This document shows, piece by piece, positions 53,101 to 63,520 of a stretch of 64,000 bases of DNA. The notes below the pieces were generated by a model. It saw nothing but the letters and a program-made list of their open reading frames with translations, was not told where the DNA came from and made no database searches. This DNA comes from Blasia pusilla (taxonomy: Eukaryota; Marchantiophyta; Marchantiopsida; Blasiales): assembly GCA_050084515.1 (NCBI GenBank), contig CM114272.1, forward strand, positions 25,544,001 through 25,608,000, in the 5' to 3' direction. Positions within the stretch are counted from its first letter, which is position 1. Each line of letters opens with the position of its first letter. Position numbers and translations under genes: made by a program.

Positions 53101-56100
53101 TCTCAGCGGTCTTCTAAATGTGGGCATCCCACATGCAGTCTTATGAGAATTCTATGCCCAGATAGGTGTATGTGGGCACACGGGGGATCTCTTGTTCGCC
53201 CCGGTACCAGTGTTGGTCTTGGTCCTCGTCCTTGCCATTGAAGATCATCACACCGCACTTCAGTACATTTGCCCACATGTCACACCAGATTTTGGTCAGA
53301 GAGATCGTCTCTTGGAGTTTCTCTCCTGTTTCTGCTAGGCCACCAAAGTCATCAGCAAACATGAGGGCAACAACAGAGCTGTTGCCCACCTGGATGCCTA
53401 GTCCACTATCCTCCATTTCCTCCAATAGGGAATTCACGAAGATGTTGAAGAGGGTGGGGGAGAGCGGGCATCCTTCAGCCACTCCTTGCTTGATGTTGAA
53501 TGTCCCACTCTTCTGGCCATTCACCAGAACTCTACTCATTGTTTTCTTGTACATCTTCTCCACCACCCTCTACATTTTCCCTGAGCCCTGCCTTCCACAA
53601 GCTATAAGATAGCCCGTCACCCCATACAGTGTCGTATGCCTTCTTGAGGTCCAAGAAGAAGCAACAGGTGGGTTTCCCCTCTTTTTTCCTACCCTGGATA
53701 ATCTGACTGAAGGTGAAGATGTGATTCACGCATCCTTGGGCTTGCCGGAAGTCAGCCTGGCCTTCCTGAGAAAATGATTGACCAGCAGAAGTATCTCCTT
53801 GTACAAAGTCAGAGCTAGCATCAGCTAGACCATCCATGATTTCAGCTTGTACACAATCAGCAAATCAGTTCCTATCTCTATTGCCAAATCAGAGCCCTAC
53901 CATGATGTGACTCTCCTTACTATCTAAGAGATACTAAAAAGGATTCTACAGTCACACCTTGCACTCACACTACAGGTCCTCACATGTCACCAGCCCAGAG
54001 ATCAGACATGGCTCACCATTGAGCACAAACAATCTCCATCAGCATACTAGACAAAACAACCTGCCTTCCAGTGAGGCTCTAGCAAGCACAGCAATTAGTC
54101 TCAATCTCCTCTTCCTACTCTCTGATCACTCTGCAGCAGGACCAAGAGCCTCAGGAGTCCTCACCAAAATTATGCATGCTGTAGAATTGACTTCTGCTCT
54201 CTAAACAGAGACATTATATACATGAGGGTGAGCACTTCTGGCCCTTGGATCTTCTTGAACAGATCCATACCCTAAATAACAGATGGTGGCTAGCCCTAAC
54301 TCGAGAATTGCCCTAATTCAAGGTTACCCTAAAAAGATAGAGGAACACTAAGTTATCTCTAGCTAACTAAATTAGTATCCAACTAAGTTAGTATTTGACT
54401 AACTACTTTTAGGGCATGACTAAACTAGATATTAACAAATTTCAACAGACCTTTGGAGCCCGATGATCAAAGAGATCCGGGAAGTCAAGCCTAATGTGAT
54501 TGTGAAAGGTGCAGTCGAAGAGGTAGTGATGTTCATCATCAATAAGCCCCGAGTTGCAAAATCTACATAATCTGTCCTCCCTTTTCTTCTATGAGAATTT
54601 TCCTTTCTCAATCTCAAGGTCAGTAGAGCCACATCTGAATCTCGCTAGTGTATGACGTAACTTAGTGGGAATGGGGGCAGAGATGTAAGAGGCTTGCTTT
54701 ATGGATCTGCAGTTGTTCATGAGGGTGTGTTAGCGCCTCATTCTTTGACCATTTTTGTGAGATGTATTCCCCGTGCTTTCCCAGAGACGCTGGTGTTGGC
54801 CCCAGTTGATGGCAATGTAATTGCTGTGTAATTGTTCAGCATGGTCCTGGTGGGTGGCCGTAGGCAGGTCGCCGATGGAGATTCCTCATTTCATGAGCCA
54901 CTCCGTGCAGTCACAGTACCAATTTTTAGCCCCAAGGGTGGTACTACTTTTTGAAACCATGTAGGCCCTGGCGGATAGACGATTGGGATCGTCCTCGCAG
55001 ATATCCTCGAGGTGTTGGAGAAATGTGATCAGATTTTTAACAGCACGGATCTCCATTGGTACCTCCCCAAACTCAGCCAGTAGAATGTTGTGGGGAGTGG
55101 TTTTCCTAATGCCCAGGCTCTGACGCATGAAGAGTTTCTGGGGGACCTCAAGGCCCTGTGGCCAAGCCTTGGGGCTGGGGCCCCACACTTCAGATGCATA
55201 GAGTGTGGCTGGGATCACCAGAGCTTTGAAGAGATGGAGTTTCTGTGGAATATGCCAGAGTTCCATTCTTCTGCAATTGGATTGTAGCAAGTGTAGACCC
55301 CTCAAGCCTGCATTGATCTTGTTGCGACTCCCATTGGTTCTCCATTGGTTGTTGGGTTTGAGTTGCACCCCCAGGTATATGTACTCACCCACAATCTCAA
55401 TGTATCTCTTCTCAGTCCCTGGCTGAAGGTGAAAGTGCATGACCGTTGCGCCGTAGGGAGCTGTGATCCAAAGATGATTACCTTTGTTAGAGAGAAAGGT
55501 AGGAATTCTATTAGTTTGAAGCCTACACATCAAGCACCTCATACCCTGACACCTTGAAAAGCTTTCAACAACACAATTACAAGCCTGTCCCTTTGCTTTG
55601 TGTTGGTGACCCATAAAGCAGTGCCATATTCGAGTGAGGGTCAAATGGTATGCAGATGCTGCTATGACCAAACTATGAAACGCTTACTTTGTGGTGCACA
55701 AATTCTTTGGTTGCTGCTCCCACCTCATCAAGGGAGAACCAATCATTGTATGGGTTACTCAGCTCAACTTCATTGTCTACCTTGTCTCATTGAATCTTAT
55801 GAAACACCTCTACAACTTTCTCAAAGTTCTGCTCTTTGTGGAAAAGACCCTCGAGGATGCTTACGTCATGTTTGTCCCTGGCCTTGCTCAATTTGGGTAA
55901 GGCAGCGGCAGCCTTCAGTTCCAGTAACAACCAATTGACAGTTGTCACAGATGATCAACTTCCTTCCGGCATGGATCTTAGGTGCCTTTTCCACTCCATT
56001 CTCCCATCATGCTGGGACCATGTCCACAGTAGATCACTCGAACCCAAAGATCTTGATGATAGATTCAATGAAAGTTTCAAATGCCAAGAGATTTCCTCCA

Positions 56101-59100
56101 GCTTACCAATGTACACCTTCTTTTCCCCCTCATCTTAGAAGTCCTGAATTTGGCTCTTCCTGATTACTCTCTGTGTTCTAAGAGATTAACACTCTTGTCT
56201 CTGCTGAAATATTATACTGGTTTGTTTTGAATATTTTATTGAAATTTACTGGAAAGAAAGATTAGCTGATCCTATTATGAATAATTTTCAAGATTTTGAA
56301 CTGTCTAGATTAGTGATTTATCTGGTCTTACAATATCTCTTAACCACACAGATTTTTCACTTCTGGCTGTGGTGCTGCTCATGACTGTCCCTAGGTGTCT
56401 GTAGAGTCCATCATCGTCTGCTATGTAATACATAATTGAGCTTTTATTCTCTTTGAAATTGAACCTGGTCCAAGCAGGAGAGCCCGCCTCATGCTCATCA
56501 TCCATCGCAATTGGTTGAAGGTCCCTTACCTAGTATCCTCATCAGCCATGTGCCATAGCCATTGACTCTCACATTCCCAAACATCCCAATCTCCACCTGA
56601 GGGCATGTGCCTTGCCCGATTGAATTGTTGAAGTCTCACAGCAGGATTATATTCCACTTCGTCCGAGACTGGAGGCAATCTGCTTTCACACTAAGGCCTG
56701 CTTTGGTACAGCACCATCTTTGCTATTTGTGGGCATGTAAACACATCCAATGTACGTATCTTTTGAGTTGCACTCAGCTTGGACTTTGATCCATATGCTT
56801 CGTTCATACTCTAGGCCAGTGCTGATGACCTCACTCCTATCCACCATGAAGTCTTGAATGAAAAAGCCAATACTTTCATGGGTGTGTAGTTGTGGGCCTG
56901 TGTCTTACACCTTTTTCCAAACCATACTCAATGTGGCACTGAGGGTATCTCCATCCACTTGGTTTCCCAAGTTTCCTGACCTCCACATCTATGAGTTCGA
57001 TTTTTCAGCAAATGCCAGCAACCTCTGGCAGCTTCATTGAATGGTCCAGTCTGTAGAAATTCCAGGTTCCTATGTGGAGTCCTGTCACAAGTTGGGCTGA
57101 TGGTGGGTGTGGACACCCCGGGCTTTGGTATTGTCCCTGGAAGCTGGTAAGAATTCTTAGTAGATTGAGAGAGAGACTATTCTGATCAAGTAATACATGT
57201 AGCATGGGCAGTGGTACCTGAGCTACTCGATGAGGATACTGCTGCCTGGGGGCTTCCTCCTACTACTGCCTTTCATAGCATACCTGATTCCAGTTGGCTT
57301 TTTCTGATTTCGAATGTTAGATTGTTCCGCACTTGGCTAGTTGAGCCAATTTTGGAGTCTGATTCTTTGAATTCTCTCCGTGTCTCTCCTGAGTGGTGTT
57401 TCCTATGCTGTTTCATGTTGAGTTCCTATTTCTTTCATCAAGGCAAATTTATATTTCCATGACATGCCTGAATGCAGAGTTCAAGTTCCTTGAGGCCATT
57501 TATGCCATGTCTGTTGTGCCAGCTATAGCTCGTGTGCCTACAAAGCATGTGATACCTGAACCTGACCTACTTTTTGCATCTTTAATAGAATGCAAGATTC
57601 TCTGCCGTAGCATTGTAGATTTCTTGGGTTTCTCATGTCGTGGACCCTGGATTTGTGTCTTGAGACCATCAGTGCAAAAAGAATTGGGCTAACGGATGAA
57701 AGTATTCTCGTTTTGCCAGGACCATGTATAAAGCTATCTTCGGAAACATTCAGGACTGTCTGTCAGTGGAATTGACAATGGCAAGTTATCATCTGTTGAA
57801 GGATTTGAGTAAGGTGGGTGAAGAGTTCTTTCTGTGAGGAGAAAGATAACTTGTTCATCTGTGCTATAGGTCTGTGTACAAAAATTGATTATGTTGGACA
57901 GAGTCATTTCCGTCTTCCAAAGTTTCTATCAGAGTTTCTGTAGTCTTTCTTGAGAAATTGAGTGACTCGTTTGTATTTCTCTAAACAGTGCTTCTAGATT
58001 TTCTTTCCATCATAGTGATGAATTTATGGTGGTTGCTCCAGCGTCATCCACAAGTGGCAAGTAAAGAGCAGCCCTCCGAAGCCGCAGATGAGGTGAGGCT
58101 TTAATTCAGGTTATAATAAGGTTTCTCTGCTCTGAATGGTGTATTGGCCATTACTTGAAGTGTAGACTGATCGGAGATTCTGGGCTGGTCAGGTCTGGTC
58201 ACCACTGGAAGAATGTTTGAAGGAGATTGCACTAGGGGAAAGGAGTCCACTGAACAGTTCATCACCAGAAACAGTCTCCTTGGTGAGTGTAACTAGAAAC
58301 TGTTGGAGGAATGGGAGATCAAGTGAAGAGAATTTGTTGGGGAGTTTTCTGAGCAAGTCTTCTCTGGCTGGTGTGAAGGATGTACTTCAATTTTTCGTAC
58401 TCTAATAATTTTTCGTACTCTTATTGCTTAACCATAAGGAGCTAACAAAGAATCCATGAAGTTTTAGGTGCAGGATAACTTGGGTATTGGTGACGTAAGA
58501 CTTGCATGTTACCATTGTACTAGCTTAGACTTTCTACTTTTGTCCTGAGGTTTTTAAACTCCTCCCTGCTTTTACCTACTAGCTGGCGGAACACCCACCA
58601 CAACCTGTGTGACTTTCCAGTTCTTTGAATCGACATCGCTCTCTGCAAGGACAATATGTCCTGGTATTGTCTTGAGTACTTGTTGTCTTTACTTGATTAT
58701 GAGTAGGGTGTTGCACTCATTGGACTTCAGACTTTTCCTTGAAGCTCTTTTTCTCTTGAATTGTGTATGTTTTGGCAACTTCTCTTCAGAACCTTTTCCA
58801 TCTCGTGAAGGCAGTTGCTGGTAACATTACCGACTTCAACATAGCTCGAGAAAAGAGTAAACCCAAGAAAAGAAGGCATTCTGGTGGATTGCCTGCTTCT
58901 GACAAGAACACTACTTACATGGATGTAAGTCACCTTCGGCTTATGGTGATGCCAATGTAATTTCTTCTGAGTAAGCATCAGCCTCTGTTTTTGTGAAAAA
59001 TTCCATCGTCTGTTGCCTTATTTGGAAATATGGAGATGAGGTAATGGTCTTCAGTTCTGGTCGCATTGTATTTTACCAGGATGTGAATGCAAGTGTGATT

Positions 59101-61989
59101 ACTGTTTTTATTGAATGGTACATTTTCTGAAAAACTTTTGGCAATAGTTTGGGTCTTTTGGATAAGAATGGGCAGATTGTGTTGTAAATGTAACCATCAC
59201 AAAATTATGGTTCACAAGTTGGTAGAATCCTGTGGAGCAGAGTAGTTGTCCCCGGAAATGAAGAATATCCACTTTGTGATCTTGTTTACCAAGCGTGATT
59301 AATTTACTTCCTTGCTGTAGATATTGGGCCAATTCGTGGTGCTTGAATACCTGGTCAACTTGATTCAGAGAGATTTCTGTTGCTGGTTGACAGTGGCTGA
59401 AGGTGAATTTTTTACTGTTGGATTGTTAGTTATTGTTATAGCATCTATGATGGTGCTTCTGAGTTGATCTTTAGACATGTGTTGCTGTCAACCATAACTT
59501 TGTATGTTAAAATTTAGTTTTCGAATGTCATTTAGAAGATTTACTTACCAAACATTTTTCATGGCTTCAATGTAATATGAAATGCTTCAATGATGCAGCT
59601 GGCGGTCAAATGAGTAACATTGAAGCGTGCTACATGTACAAGTTCTTAAAGGTTAGTGTGTGTGAACTTGGGGAAAAATGGGACTTTGCGCATTTCCATT
59701 TGTTGAGTTTGAAGTTTCTGTTTCAAATTCGCTTGTGGTTAATCCTAAATGCAATCATTTAAAACCCTAAATGCATATCAAACTGTGAGGAATTTCAAAT
59801 CTGTTCTCAATTTGTTCTGATTGTATAGGGGAACTCCACCTGTTGATGTTGCGTGCTGGCCTCTCAATGGAAGAAACTGCTCTTGCAGGTGTAGCAGCTA
59901 GATTAGATACCAACGTGTGGCTCCTATGGATGTGGCTGGTTAACTTGAAAGTTGGTTGTGTGGATTGTGCTTTCAGATCCTGTGTCCAGCAGACAGAAAG
60001 GGATTTCTGCTGGATCTAGTCACCATCATGGATCCAACTTCACAAGAAAATGACAGAGAGAGTTCTGAGAACAGTGACCTTGACTACTTGGCAAAGTCCA
60101 ACATCGAGTCCAATTGGACTGTTTCAAAGGATGTGCTGGAAAGTAATGAATTTGCACTGCTTTCATCCCCAAGTGATTTTGGAGAATTGGCAAGCAATCT
60201 CTTGATTTTGGTAAGTTTTGTCGCAACTTTAATCTTGATTGCTTCAACTTGTGATCATCGCGACAATTCTGTGAGTGCCTTGCTGAGATATGTCTAATTG
60301 TAGGTCATGAAGATCGACAACTTGAAGGAAAGCAGGGACCTTGAAGAAAGTGGATCAAGGCAGAACTCCAGGCAAGAATCACACAATCTGATCCAGTGGG
60401 GTTTATGAATGGTTGTCTACCGGTAAAAGAAATGAGTTATTTGGGTTCTATATGGTGCACGTCATGCATTTGTCTAAGATATCAGATCAGTGACACCCAG
60501 TTTCAGAGATACACTTCTCTTAAAAATGCATTGAACTTTTATAGTGCCATCATGGGAGTGGGACTGACTTTTTCAGATGTGTTGTTGGAGAGATGTCTCA
60601 GCTATCTTTGGGTGTATTGTATATGCAGGTTCTTTCCTGACATGGGTGTTTTCAGCCATTCAAGCACCCTGGAATCATTCCTCAAGGTGAGTGGCATCAC
60701 ATGTAAACATGATTGTATGTATGTATGACATGTCATTATCAGGCCTTAAGAATAGTTTCGTATTTTAATATTTCCTGATTGGGCCAACTTTTTTTGAATA
60801 GAACATAAATGCACGTGTGACCTCATATGCAGGCATTGGATGATCCGAGTGAAAAACTGAAGTTTATTGTGGAGTATTTTTCGGCTTATGCGCCTAAGGT
60901 GGGTAACCTCTATACTTAATGTACAAGAGTCTTTATTCTCTGCCTGCTAAGACCATTGCTGAGATGCTGCTAAGGGTAGCTTTCCAAAGTTTGATGTAAC
61001 TATGGCATATACCTCTTGCAGCTGGTTGCAGTGAATCTGGAGGACTGCTCTGAGAAAGACAGCACAGAGAAACTACTGGCATGCTTTAAAGAGAGGAAGA
61101 GGGTGAAATCTATTGTAAATAAATTCAAGGATGAAGAGACCCTTCCTACACTTCTTGCGCATGCCTTTCAGGTTTTCCCTCATCACCAGTCAACAATTTA
61201 CAGCTTTAAATGACACCAAGTTCTGTGTTGAAGCTCGATTGCTGATATGCTCCTAATGTTTCTCTGGTGTTTCGTCTTACGTGCCTTCCAGGTTCATCAA
61301 GAGATGATCTGTTCTCTATTGCTTTGTCACTAATCTAAAAGCTTGTACTTGATATCCAACTTTTAATTGAATGTTTTGTTTGCATGGCTTTCAAAAGCAG
61401 TTCAAAACTGTGTCGGTATCCACTCAGGCTATAGTCAGCAGAAATTTAAATTTGGTTCCACCGCATCTAACAGTGTCTGGCTCTGGATGCTAATAGGCCT
61501 TTCTCGTCATCCATTCACTGGAGCCAGTACCAGTTCCAAGCTGTAATACAAGTAGTGAACAGTATCATCAGAGGCTTATTGGGGTTTGCCAGTCATTAGT
61601 AACTGCTATAGATAACCTTCAAAAATATGAGTAAGTTGCCTGTTCTCGATTTATATGCTTCTTAAATGTTCTACTGAAACTCTTGTCTTAGCTGTGATAT
61701 CCCTTACAAGGCTACGCCCTCTTTAATGCCACTGCTTAATCAGTATAGTCCGGTCACTTTACCATTTACCACTTTACTCTTCACATTTGAAGAGAGGTTC
61801 TCTCTTCCAAAAGTCGAGTTGTTTACTTTCAGAGGATATTTTCCTGGAGCCGGCTGCTAACTGCTTGTTTACGTTTTCCTCCTGTGATGTGATAGGAATC
61901 ATGATAGGAGAGAAGATGAACTGTTACCAATTGCAGAGCAAACCAAGAGCCTTGCAGAGTGTATTCTTCAATCCCAAACTTCGTGCTAA
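47105..61989 (+). CDS. SNI1: SNI1-like protein (SMC5/6-complex subunit), 16 coding exons
   Basis: SNI1 is a nuclear, helical-repeat subunit of the plant SMC5/6 complex and a repressor of immune genes. Exons: 47105-47254, 47610-47811, 57478-57544, 57720-57813, 58042-58092, 58193-58282, 58790-58924, 59321-59402, 59599-59651, 59977-60210, 60304-60371, 60629-60686, 60833-60898, 61022-61171, 61497-61630, 61908-61989 (TAA). All phases agree; total 571 codons plus stop (Arabidopsis about 432). Blocks collinear with Arabidopsis SNI1: SSLELNVLEF, FKFLEAIYAMSVVP, TMYKAIF, ILGQFVVLEYLVNLI, MKIDNLKESRDLEE, ALDDPSEKLKFIVEYF, LLAHAFQ, DELLPIAEQ. Basic patches GPKRKAD and KPKKRRH suit nuclear import. Introns 3 and 11 appear to be GC-AG. 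Intron 2 is about 9.7 kb and LINE-filled. Exon 1 is the least certain: its join to exon 2 is in frame, but homology begins only in exon 2. Confidence 0.75.
47960..49040 (-). mobile_element. LINE family A, copy 1 (internally deleted)
   Basis: The minus strand from 49031 gives LDLKNAYDTLRHNRL and then an RT block with IVAIMFADDFGGLEETGEKL (about 48620-48560; FADD catalytic box intact). A short segment like SLEYGAAVWDANT follows near 48400. After a deletion comes the terminal segment VSWLTLESSAPTLTW near 48170, ending in the shared 3' region CTACGACAGGCACTACTAAA near 47970. Several frame changes mark it as dead. Confidence 0.7.
49050..50165 (-). mobile_element. LINE family B, copy 1 (5'-truncated, catalytic box mutated)
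   Basis: Starting near 50165 the minus strand reads LQLYAHDIILMSHTAQLCLN. This is the RT catalytic region with YAHD in place of YADD, so the second catalytic position is altered. It continues with YLGVKLKASNHWQTNG, RMEMWYTPQKFHLFKAVLIP and LFASEVCGPS (50012-49540). A C-terminal knuckle follows (about 49185-49110; CKHCNSGIFYNEEHFLF). The same order appears in the larger copy at 54420-57125. It is inserted between two family A copies. Confidence 0.7.
50186..51425 (-). mobile_element. LINE family A, copy 2, with (ATTC)n 3' tail
   Basis: 51420-51082 corresponds to the post-RT part (VILHTIYPSLEYGAAVWDAN). 50958-50173 is a 261-codon open frame ending the protein, with the knuckle CASCDDRDETSGHYLFSC (about 50670-50620) and KSFLIDTWEFRTNTLYGQ. 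The element ends at ATAAATCCATTCATTCATTC near 50190, a tetranucleotide tail rather than poly(A), which defines the 3' end of this family. It is 5'-truncated: no RT box is present. Confidence 0.75.
51440..51940 (-). mobile_element. LINE family A, copy 3 (3' fragment)
   Basis: The minus strand gives PEQAELKNSLQG and RTGAIPLNHKKNRMGTKL, then VDVVVKSFLVDTWKLPTNTL and the shared 3' region near 51450. The central knuckle is partly deleted. Copy 4 follows it directly on the upstream side. Confidence 0.7.
51941..53840 (-). mobile_element. LINE family A, copy 4 (longest: RT to C-terminus)
   Basis: 53837-53532 carries GQADFRQAQGCVNHIFTF and FFLDLKKAYDTVWGDG (RT motif with catalytic Asp). 53566-53141 has QGVAEGCPLSPTLFNIFVNS and VVALMFADDFGGLAETGEKL, an intact FADD box. 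53086-52850 continues with SVILDTIRPSLEYGAAVWDA, and the C-terminal knuckle region (about 52480-52380) shows RDDGDETSSHYLVSC, where the first cysteines are lost. A short A/T-rich insertion interrupts it near 52250-52300. The 3' region ends near 51948. Its 5' half, including any endonuclease, is absent. Confidence 0.78.
54420..57125 (-). mobile_element. LINE family B, copy 2 (endonuclease to C-terminus, interrupted)
   Basis: The minus strand from about 57100 has the start of an APE-type endonuclease (GTWNFYRLDHS; PSGWRYPQCHIEYGL; DFNNSIGQGTCPQVEIGMFG near 56630-56570; AWTRFNFKENKSSIMYYIAD near 56480-56420). A gap follows where the RT core should be, filled at 55515-55720 by family A-like sequence. 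The element resumes at about 55490 with TAPYGATVMHFHLQPGTEKR, YIYLGVQLKPNNQWRTNG, RRMELWHIPQKLHLFKALVI and ASEVWGPS. It ends with a C-terminal region near 54630-54430. Many stops make it a relic. Confidence 0.7.
55515..55720 (-). mobile_element. Family A-like LINE fragment inside family B copy 2
   Basis: Several minus-strand frames together match the family A block around SLEYGAAVWDANTKQRDRL and KAFQG (here AYHLTLTRIWHC, GHQHKAKGQACN, ESFSRCQG). It lies exactly where the family B RT core is missing, so it is either a nested insertion or a template-switch chimera. Confidence 0.5.
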
Positions 61990-63095
61990 GGAGCAGTATC
62001 TCTTAACTCCTGAAGTTTTGTGACGCAGTCACCTCTCTGTGGCAAGTGGTTTGTAGAGAGGACTATTCAATAGAGGGGCGCTCATACCATACCAGGACGT
62101 CCTTTGTTAGGAGTTGGCAATGTAAATATGGTTCCTCCATCTTCCACTTTGCAGTGATGGTGCCCTCTCTATCAACCTCTGGATGATCTGACCTGTCAGC
62201 TTCGCAGGTCTTGCCTTCTACTTTCTCCCAATTTGCTCTAACTCCATGTGAGGAATTCTTGATAATTTGCTGAACTGAACTCGGTAAGAGTGTCCTCAAT
62301 CTGGATTTTGTAATGTGGGGTGGTCAAAGCGAGTACTGTAACCATTCCGAAAGCGGACAAACGAAACCTTGAAGCGATGCCATCGTAATCTAGAGATGAG
62401 CTGTGTGAGATTGGTTTTATAGTAAGATATTCAGTAAGGGTGAACGCCTTCAAGCAAGTGTGTCGCGATATATGGTGGGCGTGCCTGTGACAGCAGGGTT
62501 GGATTTCATACCCTCGAAATTTCTTCACCTGGTCTCAACCTGCAAACGTTACGACTGTCACGATAACGTCAGAGACTCTAAATGTCCTCTTCGATTCCCA
62601 TGGAGTCTCATTAAATGTCCGCCGAAAGTCCCCAAATAATGCTGGACGCATATGACATTTACACCTGGAAACCCAGCGATCTGCAGTGATTTCACGCTAT
62701 TGATAAATTTTGGTTCGCGATGGAATGAGGTGGAACTGTTGCGAACGATCAATTTCGATAACCTGAGTATGCCTACTATTCCCTCTTTCGTCTACACAGT
62801 TGCCGCGCTGTATTTTGGCTCAGTTAATACGACGTTCTGTTTGTCAAAACTTGTTAATTTGACGGATTAATTCAGCGCTCATTAGTATGGTTAAAGCCAC
62901 TGAGGTAACCCTCAACCCTCAAAGTTCGCTTATATGGTGGATTAAGTTGGCGGTCGTTAGTTTCTTGGACCAAATGAGTGTTCGTTGATGAGTTTATTCT
63001 AACTATAGTTGATGTGATCTCCGTTCACAAGGGTCCGGATTTCTGGTAGTGTCCTGTTGCAATGGCAGGATCCTTGCCGGTGATATGCCCCGTGG

Positions 63096-63131
63096 CCATG
63101 GCAGTACATATTAGCTCTAGTACTGCCATGG
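63096..63131. repeat. Perfect 12-bp inverted repeat
   Basis: CCATGGCAGTAC and its exact complement GTACTGCCATGG flank a 12-base loop. Further copies of GGCCATGGCA and ACATGCCCTGCG lie beside it. Confidence 0.75.
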
Positions 63132-63426
63132 TCCGGTGACATGCCCTGCGGCCATGGCACATGCCCTGCGAGCTTTCCACCACTCCAGACCTCCGATAAT
63201 GGAAAAATTGTGCTATATGCCCGTGGCGTAGAAGAATGGTGGTCACTTGATGGTGGAAAGAGGGCGTGCGTCCATGGGAACAGGAATCACCTACGTGTAT
63301 ACTAGTGCTTGATGTGGATCATTTCGTGGCAGTTCATGCACGCTTTCTGCGCCTGGAATTTTGGACATTCTGTGCGGGATTCTCGTGGGATGGTTTACCT
63401 TGGTAGTGCAAGATGTAGAGGTTGTT

Positions 63427-63520
63427 TTACATTATTGATCCTGTGAGGAATCTTGCAATCTAATGGCATCGACCTTTATTTACATTACCGATCCTGTGAG
63501 GAATCTTGTAATGTAATGGC
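63427..63520. repeat. Short tandem duplication (two ~41-bp copies, period 53)
   Basis: TTACATTATTGATCCTGTGA...AATGGC at 63427-63467 recurs at 63480-63520 with a few substitutions. Confidence 0.75.

Larger units (their letters stand above)
47812..57477 (+). other. Intron 2 of the SNI1-like gene, 9.7 kb, LINE-filled
   Basis: The donor is A|GTATCC at 47811/47812 and the acceptor AATGCAG at 57471-57477. The phase fits: one base from exon 2 plus AG completes a Lys codon. Every other intron of the gene is under 600 bases. Almost all the extra length is antisense LINE sequence. The stretch 53841-54419 has no recognised content. Confidence 0.65.

Noticed and set aside
57545-57692. Continuation of SNI1 exon 3 through 57692
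   Set aside because: The frame is open but ends at TAA, and the SNI1 homology resumes only at 57720. The GC donor at 57545 gives a gap-free match.
59831-59890. Exon reading ELHLLMLRAGLSMEETALA in the SNI1-like gene
   Set aside because: Its phase does not fit the neighbouring exons. Joining 59651 directly to 59977 is in frame and aligns better with SNI1, so this is treated as intronic.
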